A stretch of DNA of 64,000 bases from Skermania piniformis. Lineage in GTDB: Bacteria; Actinomycetota; Actinomycetes; Mycobacteriales; Mycobacteriaceae. Positions 47,665 through 55,924 of this stretch are shown in pieces (the first letter of the stretch is position 1; every line of letters begins with the position of its first letter). A program made the position numbers and the translations under genes. Location of the stretch: positions 3,100,001-3,164,000 of the forward strand of contig NZ_CP079105.1 of assembly GCF_019285775.1 (NCBI RefSeq), read 5' to 3'. Below the pieces are notes generated by a model. It did not search any database. It was given only the letters and a program-made list of their open reading frames with translations, and was not told the DNA's origin.

Positions 47665-48294
47665 ATGACGTCCCTTCCAGCCTGGCTAAAAATCATGGCG
47701 GTACGCCGCCGGCTCACCGTGGTCGTCGCGCTCGTCGCGGTACCGACCACGGTCGCGTTTGCTGCTGCCGCGGTCCTGTCGGTACCGGTGACCGGACAGA
47801 GCATGGCACCGACGCTGAACCCGGGTGACCGGATCATCGTCCGGCCGATCGACGGAGCCGCAGTCGAACGATTCGACCTCGTGGTAGCCCGGTTCACTCC
47901 GACCGGTCCGGCGGTGGTGAAACGAGTGATCGGACTGCCCGGTGACCGAGTGTCGGTCGAGGACTCGAGCACCGCACCGGTGCTCGTGCGGGTGCAGCCG
48001 GACGGCGACGACTCGTGGTACGCCGTGCAGAATCCGGCCTGGGCGTCGCACCGGCAGTCGAGCGTCGGGGACTGTTGCCGACCCGACGGCCGGGCCGGCT
48101 CGCGACCGCAGGCAGAGCTGATCCCGCCGGGCATGCTGTTCGTCGTCGGCGACAACATCGACTTTTCCGACGACTCCCGAGCCCACGGCTGGCTGCCGGC
48201 CCGTCTGGTGGACGGGCGAGTCGTAGCGCGGGTGATGCCGCCCGGCCGGCTCGGCGGCGCCGACCGGGGCGTCATGTTGCGCCCGGCGAGCTGA
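47665..48294 (+). CDS. Type I signal peptidase
   Basis: A 209-residue S26-family signal peptidase. TM anchor about residues 15-35 (RLTVVVALVAVPTTVAFAAA), the serine box SVPVTGQSMAPTLNPGDRII (Ser nucleophile), the lysine box AVVKRVIGLPGDRVSV, and the C-terminal box MLFVVGDNIDFSDDSRAHGW. It would release signal peptides outside the membrane. It is separate from the usual lepB site next to rplS, so it may be dedicated to proteins of this island. The start could be 47665 or ATG 47695. It converges with the DUF6114-like gene, overlapping by 23 nt. Confidence 0.88.
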   Translation: MTSLPAWLKIMAVRRRLTVVVALVAVPTTVAFAAAAVLSVPVTGQSMAPTLNPGDRIIVRPIDGAAVERFDLVVARFTPTGPAVVKRVIGLPGDRVSVEDSSTAPVLVRVQPDGDDSWYAVQNPAWASHRQSSVGDCCRPDGRAGSRPQAELIPPGMLFVVGDNIDFSDDSRAHGWLPARLVDGRVVARVMPPGRLGGADRGVMLRPAS

Positions 48295-48697
48295 TCGGCG
48301 CGAGCCGGCGCTGCGCCCGGCTCGGCTTGTCCGGCACCCATGCGAATGCCATACAACCGCCGACGATGCCGGCCGTCATACCGATGATGAAGCCGCCGAG
48401 GTTGGTCAACGGCAACGCGGCCAGCGACACGACGACCGAACCTATCCCGGCGGACATTCGCTGCGACGGCACGAACCAGATGAACAGCCCGAGGACGATC
48501 AGGATGCCGGCACACAACAGGCCCGCCAGCCCGCCCGGGCCGGCGCGGACCACGTCGGTGAGCGGCCCGATCGGCAGCACGCCGATCACGAACCCGGCGA
48601 ACAGCACCAACAGCCCGCCCCAGAACGGCCGACTCCAGCGGAACCGTCGAAACCACGCGATCGGCCCGCGCTCGACCGCTACTGCCGGAACGCTCAT
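48272..48697 (-). CDS. DUF6114-like four-TM membrane protein, copy 2
   Basis: 141 residues. Seen: WFRRFRWSRPFWGGLLVLFA, GFVIGVLPIGPLTDVV, LLCAGILIVLGLFIWFVPSQ, and NLGGFIIGMTAGIVGGCMAF, so about four TM segments. Same FWGG, FxWFxPSQR and NLGGFIIGM blocks as copy 1. The ATG at 48697 overlaps the DUF6230-like stop as ATGA. Ends overlapping the signal peptidase gene tail to tail. Confidence 0.7.
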   Translation of the reverse strand: MSVPAVAVERGPIAWFRRFRWSRPFWGGLLVLFAGFVIGVLPIGPLTDVVRAGPGGLAGLLCAGILIVLGLFIWFVPSQRMSAGIGSVVVSLAALPLTNLGGFIIGMTAGIVGGCMAFAWVPDKPSRAQRRLAPISSPGAT

Positions 48698-49377
48698 CGT
48701 GCCCCCGGCTGATAGCAGGCGCCGTGCTCGACCCCGGCACCGTGGCCGATTCGCGGCAGTCGTATCCCACTCATCCGGAAGGTGCCGGCGATCACCGTCT
48801 TCTTGGCCGACGCGGCCAGTTGCGCGATGTCGGTCGACCCGGGGATATCCGCCCCGAAGCCGCCGGCCGCGCCGCCCAGCTCGGCCGCGTCCAGCCCGAG
48901 CCGGACCGGCCGATCCAGATTCGACCGATCCGGCCGCACATCCGCACCGTCGGTCGAGGCCGCGGTCAATCGGGTTGCGCCGGCGCGAAAGTCGGCCGCC
49001 GCCACGGTGACCTCGCGAGCCACCGTGTGCCCGGTGAAATCCAGCCGAAGGGTGTTGGTCCCGATCAGCGGAAAGGTGAGCGCCAACGACAAACACAGCC
49101 CGTCCGGCAATGTCGCCTGCGGGACATACGCCATGGCCACCGGTTCTCGACTGCCGCCGTTCTTCATCTGCTGCACGTCGACGTAAGCGGTCAGCCCCTG
49201 CGGCGCGTTGCCGCGGTCGGTCGCCGAGGCGATCTGGACGTCGTGGCCGACCACGTAGAGGCCGAGCGGCAACACCCCGAACAGCAACATCCCCGCAAGC
49301 ACAGCCACCCCGACCAGCGCCGGGATCCCCAGGACGACGAACCGTCGCCAACTCGTTCCACCGCGGGTCACGCTCAC
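48694..49377 (-). CDS. DUF6230-like membrane-anchored protein, copy 3
   Basis: 227 residues. N-terminal WRRFVVLGIPALVGVAVLAG TM, then an outer part with GHDVQIASATDRGNAPQGLT, LPDGLCLSLALTFPLIGTNT and the C-terminal GAGVEHGACYQPGAR. It lines up with the other two DUF6230-like copies across TM, LC-x-S and the GG-x-GAD-x-P block (AAGGFGADIPGSTDIAQL). It starts with GTG 49377, 11 bp after the USP stop, so the operon is USP-DUF6230-DUF6114. Confidence 0.66.
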   Translation of the reverse strand: MSVTRGGTSWRRFVVLGIPALVGVAVLAGMLLFGVLPLGLYVVGHDVQIASATDRGNAPQGLTAYVDVQQMKNGGSREPVAMAYVPQATLPDGLCLSLALTFPLIGTNTLRLDFTGHTVAREVTVAAADFRAGATRLTAASTDGADVRPDRSNLDRPVRLGLDAAELGGAAGGFGADIPGSTDIAQLAASAKKTVIAGTFRMSGIRLPRIGHGAGVEHGACYQPGAR

Positions 49378-49388
49378 CTCACCCGACG

Positions 49389-50171
49389 TCAGATCGGCGT
49401 AGCCGTGGTATTCACCAGGAGCAGGTTCGCCTCGTAGTCATGGGTGACCTTGTTCGCGACCGAACCGAGCAGCCGGGCCGGCCCACTCATCCCGCGGTTC
49501 CCGATGACCAGAATGTCGTACTTCCACCCGGCATTGACCAGCGCTTCGTCGGCCGGCACGCCGGTGATCACATCGCGCTCGTAGCCACCGTCCGGCGCGG
49601 CCACCTGCTGTTCGACCGCGTCGAGCACCTGGTCGCCTTCCTCCTCGCTCTTCGCCGCGGTGACCAGGAACGCCTGGGCACCCAGCGCCTGAGCCAGACC
49701 CGCGCCCCGCTCCACGGCACGGACCGAGGTCGGCGAGCCGTCGGTGGAGAGCCCGATCGCGTGCCACTGCACCGGTTCCTTTTGCACGAACAACACGTCG
49801 ATCGGGCTGCGGTGGGACAGCGCGTTGGACGTGCTACCGAAGATCCGGGCGGTCGTGCTGCCCAAACCGCGCGCACCGACCACCAGCAAGGCGTCCGGAT
49901 TCTCCCGCCCGACGGCGATCAGCACGTCGCCCGGCGATCCGCCGCGCTCGACCAGCGTCACATCGCTGACCCCATGCCCGTCGAACAGCTCCGTCGCCGC
50001 CCGACCCACCGGCTCCAACCAGCTCCGCGCATCGTCGGCATCCCCCTTGACGGCCATGACCACACTCACCGGCAGGGCGAGCCGCCCGGCCAGCTCCGCC
50101 GCCACCTGGACCGCCAGGTTCGCTGCGTCGGAACCGTCGGTCCCGATCAGAATTCTTTGGTACACGGTCAC
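49389..50171 (-). CDS. Tandem universal stress protein, copy 2
   Basis: A 260-residue two-domain USP. Domain 1: ILIGTDGSDAANLAVQVAAE and ALLVVGARGLGSTTARIFGS with TSNALSHRSPIDVLFV. Domain 2: HAIGLSTDGSPTSVRAVERG and DILVIGNRGMSGPARLLGSV with ANKVTHDYEANLLLVN. Both domains keep the ATP-binding G-x2-G-x9-G-[ST] motif. Paralog of the USP at 44262. It is first in the operon with DUF6230 copy 3 and DUF6114 copy 2, and divergent from the DUF445-like gene. Confidence 0.85.
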   Translation of the reverse strand: MTVYQRILIGTDGSDAANLAVQVAAELAGRLALPVSVVMAVKGDADDARSWLEPVGRAATELFDGHGVSDVTLVERGGSPGDVLIAVGRENPDALLVVGARGLGSTTARIFGSTSNALSHRSPIDVLFVQKEPVQWHAIGLSTDGSPTSVRAVERGAGLAQALGAQAFLVTAAKSEEEGDQVLDAVEQQVAAPDGGYERDVITGVPADEALVNAGWKYDILVIGNRGMSGPARLLGSVANKVTHDYEANLLLVNTTATPI

Positions 50172-50372
50172 TCTCGACCTCCGGTTGCTGTAGACAATGC
50201 CGCGCGTTACTCGCTCGGCACGGTGGCACCTACGAGGATGGCACCGGATCGGTCGACCGCTGCGCCGCTTAGAACGCTACCAGCGGCGCCCCCTCCCGGA
50301 GCGCGAGTTGGTCCAGCGATATCGGCCCCGATGGATACCGATCGATCCGGTACACATACCAATCCGCTCCCC

Positions 50373-50378
50373 TACGAT
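50373..50378 (+). promoter_or_regulatory. Candidate -10 (TACGAT) before the first DUF445-like gene
   Basis: TACGAT lies in the 286-bp divergent gap between the USP (start 50171) and the DUF445-like gene (start 50458). It would leave a leader of about 75 nt. No firm -35. Nothing else is recognised in this gap. Confidence 0.25.
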
Positions 50379-50457
50379 TAACCTGCCTCGAAACAAGATT
50401 CCGGCACTGGGGCCGTCCGCTTCGACGGTGACGGCCAGGTGCCCGCGAAGGAGCGCG

Positions 50458-51894
50458 ATGGATGCAACGTTGTCGGCAGGGTTCTTCGGCCTGCTCGACT
50501 GGGAGCAGATGACCGGCCAGTCGAGATTTGTCGTCGATATCGTCAGCATCCCGATTTTCAGTGCGATCGCCGGTCTGATCACGAACTGGACCGGGGTGAT
50601 CATGCTGTTCGCTCCGGTCCGGTTCACCGGATTCTATTGCCCCGGTGTGAAGACCATATTTCCGTTCTTGCCGCGCAAGGTGCAGATCCTGCCGATCTTC
50701 GCGCCGGGCGGCATCCTCGGCTTCCAAGGCTTCATTCCCGCGCGAGCGGAGAAGATGGCAAGCCTGGTCACCGACAACGCGGTCGCGAAAATCGGTACGG
50801 CGCAAGACTTCTTCTATCGGATGGATCCGCAGAAGATCGCCAAGCATGTCGCCCAGATCGCCGGACCGAACGTGCCGGCGATGGTCGAGGACGTCATGCA
50901 GCGGGAGAATCCGCAACTGTGGAAAGAACTTCCACCGCAGGGCCGCAAGCTGCTGATCCAGCGGGTCGAGACCGAGCTGCCCGCGATCACCGATCGAGCG
51001 TTCAAGTTCATCGGCGACAACTTCAACCAGCTGATCGACATCAAGCTGCTCGTCGTCGGATACATGCGCCGCCGGCCGGAATTGATGAAGGACATCATCT
51101 ACGGACTCGGCGCGCCCGAGCTGAAGTTCATGGTGCGGGTCGGCCTGCTCGGCTTCCCGTTCGGCATCGTCCTCGCCCTGTGGCTGCTGCTCATCCACTA
51201 CAGCGGGCCGGAGGCGCGGGAAGCGCACGAGCACGACCCGGGTGCCGTCTTCATCTCACTGCCGGGCTGGCTCGACGCGCCGTTGCACTTCTTCCCGACC
51301 TGGCTGTGGGTACTGCTCGGGGCCGCGCTGGTCGGCGTGATCGTGAACATCATCGCGATCAAGGTCGTGTTCGAGCCGGCGACGCCGCAGCCGCGCTACA
51401 AGTACCTGTGGAAGGAAGCCAAGTTCGCGAGGCGCCAGCACACGGCCGCAGCCAACTTCGGCCACGCGATCGCCTACCAGATCGTCACCATGGATGTGAT
51501 TGCCAACGAATTGCTGGAAGGCCCGAACGGGGACAAGACCCGAGCCGTGCTGGACTACTTCATGAAGGCGGAGATCAATCGGATCCTGGGTCCGCTGCGC
51601 ACCGTCGCCCGGCTCGCCGCCGGCACCCAGGAGTTCGACGCCATGATGAGCGCCGCCGGCCAGACCCTGGCCACCGAGATGAAGCCGTGGCTGGTCGAGG
51701 ACGTCGAATTCAGCAAGCAGACGGCCGCCAAGGTCGACGAGTTGGCCACCGAGAAGCTGCGCGAGCTGCCGGCCGACGAGTTCGTCGAAATGCTGTACAC
51801 CGCGATCGAGCAGGACGCATGGCTGCTCTACCTGCACGGTGGCCTGCTCGGCCTGCTGGTCGGCGCAACCCACATCCTCGTCTTCGGAGCGTGA
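50458..51894 (+). CDS. DUF445-like membrane protein, copy 1
   Basis: 478 residues. The N-terminus VVDIVSIPIFSAIAGLITNW (TM) runs into TGVIMLFAPVRFTGFYCPGV and then GILGFQGFIPARAEKMASLV, the characteristic ITNW...QG-x-IP-x-R block of DUF445/YheB-type proteins. Then a long helical region (about 100-235), central TMs (LLGFPFGIVLALWLLLIHYS; FFPTWLWVLLGAALVGVIVN), another helical region, and a final TM LHGGLLGLLVGATHILVFGA. The family's function is unknown. ATG 50458 is preceded by AAGGAG. Strongly similar along its length to the protein at 52960. Confidence 0.7.
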   Translation: MDATLSAGFFGLLDWEQMTGQSRFVVDIVSIPIFSAIAGLITNWTGVIMLFAPVRFTGFYCPGVKTIFPFLPRKVQILPIFAPGGILGFQGFIPARAEKMASLVTDNAVAKIGTAQDFFYRMDPQKIAKHVAQIAGPNVPAMVEDVMQRENPQLWKELPPQGRKLLIQRVETELPAITDRAFKFIGDNFNQLIDIKLLVVGYMRRRPELMKDIIYGLGAPELKFMVRVGLLGFPFGIVLALWLLLIHYSGPEAREAHEHDPGAVFISLPGWLDAPLHFFPTWLWVLLGAALVGVIVNIIAIKVVFEPATPQPRYKYLWKEAKFARRQHTAAANFGHAIAYQIVTMDVIANELLEGPNGDKTRAVLDYFMKAEINRILGPLRTVARLAAGTQEFDAMMSAAGQTLATEMKPWLVEDVEFSKQTAAKVDELATEKLRELPADEFVEMLYTAIEQDAWLLYLHGGLLGLLVGATHILVFGA

Positions 51895-51898
51895 TCTG

Positions 51899-52849
51899 AT
51901 GAGCAGCAAGAAGCCCGACAGCCAGCCCGATGTGATACCCCCGGATCTGCCGGTGAGCCCGGACGATTCGCTGTCCGACCCACCCAAGCCCGGCCGGTTC
52001 GCCGAAGAACTCGCCCGCAGCGCCGGCGGTGCGGTCGCCACCGACCCGGTCGGACTGGCTCGGCTGGCCGGCGCGTCACTGTGGCGCGCGATGGGCGCGA
52101 TCACCCGGGGTGGCTTCGACACCGCGGGTGACATCGCCCGGGAGGTGCGGGCCGGCGAGCCGATCACCGACATCGTCGATCATCGGGTGGAGCAGGTGCG
52201 CAGCGCGGCGGTCTCCGCGCTCGGCCTGGCCGACAGCGAGTCGGCGGAGAGTGCGGCAGCCGGTGGCTCACGCACCTTGATCACCGCCAGCGAGCTCAAG
52301 CACGAGGGCGACGCGATGCTGTACTCCGGCTGGAATCCGGAGGTACAGCCGCGCGATCTGCACCCGTCGTTCGCGACGATCCTGCACGCACTCACCCCGG
52401 ACGAGGCGCGGATCATCCGCTTCCTGTCCGTCGCCGGATCACAACCGTCGATCGACATCCGGACCAAGACGCCGTTCGGCGTCGGATCGGTCCGGCTGGC
52501 CGGCGGGATCAGCATGATCGCCCAGATGGCCGGCTGCACCTGGCCCGATCGTGACCATCACTACATGGCCAACCTCAACCGGCTCGGCCTGGTTCGGTTC
52601 TCCGAAGAACCGGTGGAAGATTTCCGGCGGTACTCGCTGATCGAAGCGCAGCCGGTGTCCCAGGCCGCGTTCAAACAGGTCGGCGGCAAGGCGATCTCGG
52701 TCTATCGCAGCATCTACCTGTCGCTGTTCGGTGAACAGTTCGCCGAAACCTGTTTCACCCTGACCGGATACAACGCCGGCGGCTGGGATACCGACGACCG
52801 CGGTGACGTCTACCTCGGCAAGGGCCCCCGGCTCAACCCGACAGCCTGA
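51899..52849 (+). CDS. Abi_alpha (DUF4393)-like protein, copy 2
   Basis: 316 residues, starting 4 nt after the DUF445-like stop. Residues about 1-50 are Pro/Ser/Asp-rich and probably disordered. Then EELARSAGGAVATDPVGLAR, GDAMLYSGWNPEVQPRDLHP, TPDEARIIRFLSVAGSQPSI and DIRTKTPFGVGSVRLAGGIS. HYMANLNRLGLVRFSEEPVE and the C-terminal QFAETCFTLTGY match copy 1 (43337). Sandwiched between the two DUF445-like genes, which points to a joint function at the membrane. Named family suggests abortive infection, but no evidence here supports this. Confidence 0.65.
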   Translation: MSSKKPDSQPDVIPPDLPVSPDDSLSDPPKPGRFAEELARSAGGAVATDPVGLARLAGASLWRAMGAITRGGFDTAGDIAREVRAGEPITDIVDHRVEQVRSAAVSALGLADSESAESAAAGGSRTLITASELKHEGDAMLYSGWNPEVQPRDLHPSFATILHALTPDEARIIRFLSVAGSQPSIDIRTKTPFGVGSVRLAGGISMIAQMAGCTWPDRDHHYMANLNRLGLVRFSEEPVEDFRRYSLIEAQPVSQAAFKQVGGKAISVYRSIYLSLFGEQFAETCFTLTGYNAGGWDTDDRGDVYLGKGPRLNPTA

Positions 52850-52959
52850 CCGACCGGGATGCTAGGTTGGTCGCACCGGAATTCGAGGGGAAGCCGTGTG
52901 CGACACGATGTCGCTCGGCTGCCGGGCGCACCTACCGGTGACCGGGAAGAGGGTTTGAC

Positions 52960-54279
52960 ATGCTGGAAAGCGTGTTCGGTGTCCATCCGACCTACCTGAT
53001 CGAGCTCACCACCATCCCGTTGTTCACCGGGATCATCGGCTACATCACCAACTGGACCGGCGTGCTGATGTTGTTCAAGCCGCTGGGTTTCCACGGGTTC
53101 CGGGTCCCCGGACTGAAGACCCTGTTTCCGTACCTGCCCAAGCGGATTCAGGTGCTACCGCTGTTCCGCTACGACGGACAGATCGGCTGGCAGGGCATCG
53201 TGCCGTCCCGTGCGGACAAGATGGCCAGCCTCGCGGTCGACAAGGGGCTGGCCAAGCTGGGTAGCGTCGGCGACTTCTATCAGGAGCTGGAGCCGGAGTC
53301 GATCGCCGCCGAGTTTCTCGAGGTGGCCGAGACCCAGATCGACGGCATCGTCGACGAGATCCTCTCCCGCGATCAGCCGCAACTGTGGCGGAACATGCCC
53401 GGCCCGGTCAAGGATGCGGTGTACTCCCGGGTCCGGGCACAACTGCCGGAGATGGTGCAGAACATCACCGGCGAGCTGGGTCGCAATATCGATCAGCTGG
53501 TGGACGTGAAGCTGATGGTGATCCGCTACTTCCACGCGCACCCGCAGCGACTCAACGACCTGTTCCAGGTGCTCGGCAGCAAAGAGCTGCGATTCATGCA
53601 GAACTTCGGCTTCTACTTCGGCTTTCCGATGGGCTTCGTCCTGGTCGGGGTCTTACACCTGACCGGATGGTCACCGTGGGTGGTGCTGCCGATCGGCGGG
53701 ATCGTCATCGGGTGGGTGGTGAACTGGGTCGGCATCACGATGATCTTCGAGCCGGTGTTCCCGCGCTGGTACGTCCCGTGGCGGCAGGGTTTGTTGATCA
53801 AACGCCAGCCGGAGATCACCGAGGGCTATGCGGACATGGTGGCCAACGAGGTCGTCACGATCAACAATCTGGGCAACGAGCTGATGACCGGCGCCCGGTC
53901 CGACCGGACTCGGCAGATGCTCGAGGATACGGTCCGGCCCGCCGCCGATCGCGCGCTCGGACCGGCGAAGACGATGGTGCGGGTGGCGCTCGGCGACAAG
54001 GAATACCGCCGGATCCAGGAGGCACTGGCGGTCGAGGCGACCGCGATCGCTCCGGTGGCGTTTTCGGACGAGGAGTTCAATCGACGGCAGGGCCATCGGG
54101 TGAAGGAGTTCGTCGCCAAACAGATGTCGGCGATGGGACCGGACGATTTCGTCGAGATGCTCCGCACCGCGATCAAGCAGGACGAATGGTTGCTGTTCGT
54201 CCACGGCGGGGTGCTCGGCCTGTTCGCCGGCTACGCCCACATACTGATCTTCGGCGCCTCGGTGGCCACCTCATGGTAG
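52960..54279 (+). CDS. DUF445-like membrane protein, copy 2
   Basis: 439 residues. Parallel to copy 1: YLIELTTIPLFTGIIGYITN (TM) then WTGVLMLFKPLGFHGFRVPG, GQIGWQGIVPSRADKMASLA, central hydrophobic segments FGFYFGFPMGFVLVGVLHLT and WVVLPIGGIVIGWVVNWVGI, and the ending WLLFVHGGVLGLFAGYAHIL. Between the blocks are long helical stretches. ATG 52960 follows GGGAAGAGGG. It ends 9 nt into the convergent glutamate-synthase-like gene. Confidence 0.7.
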   Translation: MLESVFGVHPTYLIELTTIPLFTGIIGYITNWTGVLMLFKPLGFHGFRVPGLKTLFPYLPKRIQVLPLFRYDGQIGWQGIVPSRADKMASLAVDKGLAKLGSVGDFYQELEPESIAAEFLEVAETQIDGIVDEILSRDQPQLWRNMPGPVKDAVYSRVRAQLPEMVQNITGELGRNIDQLVDVKLMVIRYFHAHPQRLNDLFQVLGSKELRFMQNFGFYFGFPMGFVLVGVLHLTGWSPWVVLPIGGIVIGWVVNWVGITMIFEPVFPRWYVPWRQGLLIKRQPEITEGYADMVANEVVTINNLGNELMTGARSDRTRQMLEDTVRPAADRALGPAKTMVRVALGDKEYRRIQEALAVEATAIAPVAFSDEEFNRRQGHRVKEFVAKQMSAMGPDDFVEMLRTAIKQDEWLLFVHGGVLGLFAGYAHILIFGASVATSW

Positions 54280-55869
54280 GTGAGCCGGACCGCCCATGAG
54301 CTCGGTGATCGCAGCTCGGTCGGCCTCGGACGGCGTCCCCCAACCCGGCTGATACCCGAACACCTCGGCGAGCGGCATCGCAAACGCCTGGCCGTGCATG
54401 ATCTCCAGGTCGTCGGGGGTGATCAGACCCGGATGGGCAACGCCGCAGGCCTCGGAAACCTTCAACAGGTCGCGGCGCAACGTCATGATGTAGTTGGCCG
54501 CCCGCGACGCCTTGGATTCGGGATCCAGGCCGTGCGTCAGCCATTGGTTCTGGGTGGCTATCCCGGTCGGGCACTTGTCGGTGTGGCACTTCTGCGCCTG
54601 GATGCAGCCGATCGACATCATCGCTTCCCGCGCGATGTTGACCATGTCGCAGCCGAGCGCGAACGCGACGATCGCATTGTCCGGCAGCCCGAGCTTGCCG
54701 GAACCGATGAAGGTGACCCGTTCGGCGATGCCGGCCGCCGCGAACAGGGCGTAAACCCGGGCGAAACCGATCCGGAACGGCAACGACACCGCCTCACTGA
54801 AGATCAGCGGCGCCGCGCCGGTACCGCCCTCGCCGCCGTCGACCGTGACGAAATCCACGCCCCGGTCACCGTTACCCATCGCCGCGACCAGTTCCTGCCA
54901 GAAGGTCAGGTTGCCGACCGCCGACTTCACCCCGACCGGCAGACCGGTCGCATCCGCGACCCGCTCCACCCAATCGAGCATGCTGTCCACGTCGTGGAAC
55001 GCGGTGTGCCGAGACGGGCTCGCGCAGTCCTGGCCGACCGGGATACCCCGGATCTCCGAGATTTCCGGAGTTACCTTGGCACCCGGTAGCAGACCACCCA
55101 GGCCGGGTTTGGCGCCCTGGCTGAGCTTGACCTCGATCGCCCGGACCGGGCCGGACGACACCACATCGCACAGCTTGGCCAGATCGAAATTGCCGTCGTC
55201 GTCCCGGCAACCGAAGTAGCCCGTGCCGATCTGCAGGATCAGGTCGCCGCCCCGGCGGTGGTAGGGGGACAGCCCGCCCTCCCCGGTGTTGTGCAGGCAA
55301 TCGGCGAGCGCCGCACCGTGGTTCAGGGCGCCGATCGCGTTTCCGGACAGCGCGCCGAAGCTCATGCCGGAGATGTTGACCACCGACGCCGGCCGAAACG
55401 CCCGGGCCCGGCCGCGCGGACCACCGAGTACCTTCGCCGACGGAATCACTGCGTCGGTCGAGTGCACACCGTTCGGGACCGCACCGGCGAAGGTGCGCTG
55501 TTTGATGATCGGATAGCCGTCGAGGTACTCCGTGTCCCGATCGGTGCCGAAGCCGAAGTAGTTGTTCTCCAGCTTCGACGACGCATAGATCCAGCGGCGC
55601 TGATTGCGGCTGAACGGGCGCTCCTCCTCGTTACTGCTGACGATGTACTGCCGCAGCTCCGGACCGATCGCTTCGAGCAGGTATCGGAGATGGCCGACCA
55701 CCGGGAAGTTGCGTAACAACGCATGCCGGCGCTGGGCTACGTCGTAGGCGGCCAGACCGGCGATGCCGGCCGCCGGGAGCGCACGGGACCATCTCAGAGG
55801 CACAACGAATATGATTGCGCGCAATACGCGCAATCGGACCGCAATCATCGATTTCCCTTGCCCGGCCAC
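54271..55869 (-). CDS. FMN-binding glutamate-synthase-family protein
   Basis: 532 residues. An N-terminal hydrophobic segment (LRAIIFVVPLRWSRALPAAG), then RRHALLRNFPVVGHLRYLLE and AIGPELRQYIVSSNEEERPF, which mark the stand-alone glutamate synthase-like family. The TIM barrel has VNISGMSFGALSGNAIGALN, TVDGGEGGTGAAPLIFSEAV and a cysteine cluster in CIQAQKCHTDKCPTGIATQ (possible Fe-S ligands). It is not GltB since it lacks the glutaminase domain. The reaction is unknown. Start 55869 or the in-frame ATG 55848. Confidence 0.85.
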   Translation of the reverse strand: MAGQGKSMIAVRLRVLRAIIFVVPLRWSRALPAAGIAGLAAYDVAQRRHALLRNFPVVGHLRYLLEAIGPELRQYIVSSNEEERPFSRNQRRWIYASSKLENNYFGFGTDRDTEYLDGYPIIKQRTFAGAVPNGVHSTDAVIPSAKVLGGPRGRARAFRPASVVNISGMSFGALSGNAIGALNHGAALADCLHNTGEGGLSPYHRRGGDLILQIGTGYFGCRDDDGNFDLAKLCDVVSSGPVRAIEVKLSQGAKPGLGGLLPGAKVTPEISEIRGIPVGQDCASPSRHTAFHDVDSMLDWVERVADATGLPVGVKSAVGNLTFWQELVAAMGNGDRGVDFVTVDGGEGGTGAAPLIFSEAVSLPFRIGFARVYALFAAAGIAERVTFIGSGKLGLPDNAIVAFALGCDMVNIAREAMMSIGCIQAQKCHTDKCPTGIATQNQWLTHGLDPESKASRAANYIMTLRRDLLKVSEACGVAHPGLITPDDLEIMHGQAFAMPLAEVFGYQPGWGTPSEADRAAITELMGGPAHLP

Positions 55870-55924
55870 CCCGTTCCATATGCTCGACTACAGCGCAGCG
55901 ACGGAAGGGTAAGGGGTCAGCCGG

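Noticed and set aside
45088-49377. Naming the three DUF6230-like proteins cholesterol esterases
   Set aside because: That name circulates for similar Streptomyces proteins, but I see no G-x-S-x-G nucleophile or triad. The secure statement is a membrane-anchored family of unknown function.
43337-52849. Calling the Abi_alpha-like genes a phage-defence system
   Set aside because: The only link is the family name. No toxin, nuclease or known defence gene is nearby, and the context (USPs, membrane DUFs) points as much to envelope stress.
54271-55869. Annotating the FMN protein as glutamate synthase large subunit
   Set aside because: It lacks the N-terminal glutaminase domain and has about 530 residues rather than about 1500; it belongs to the stand-alone glutamate-synthase-like group.
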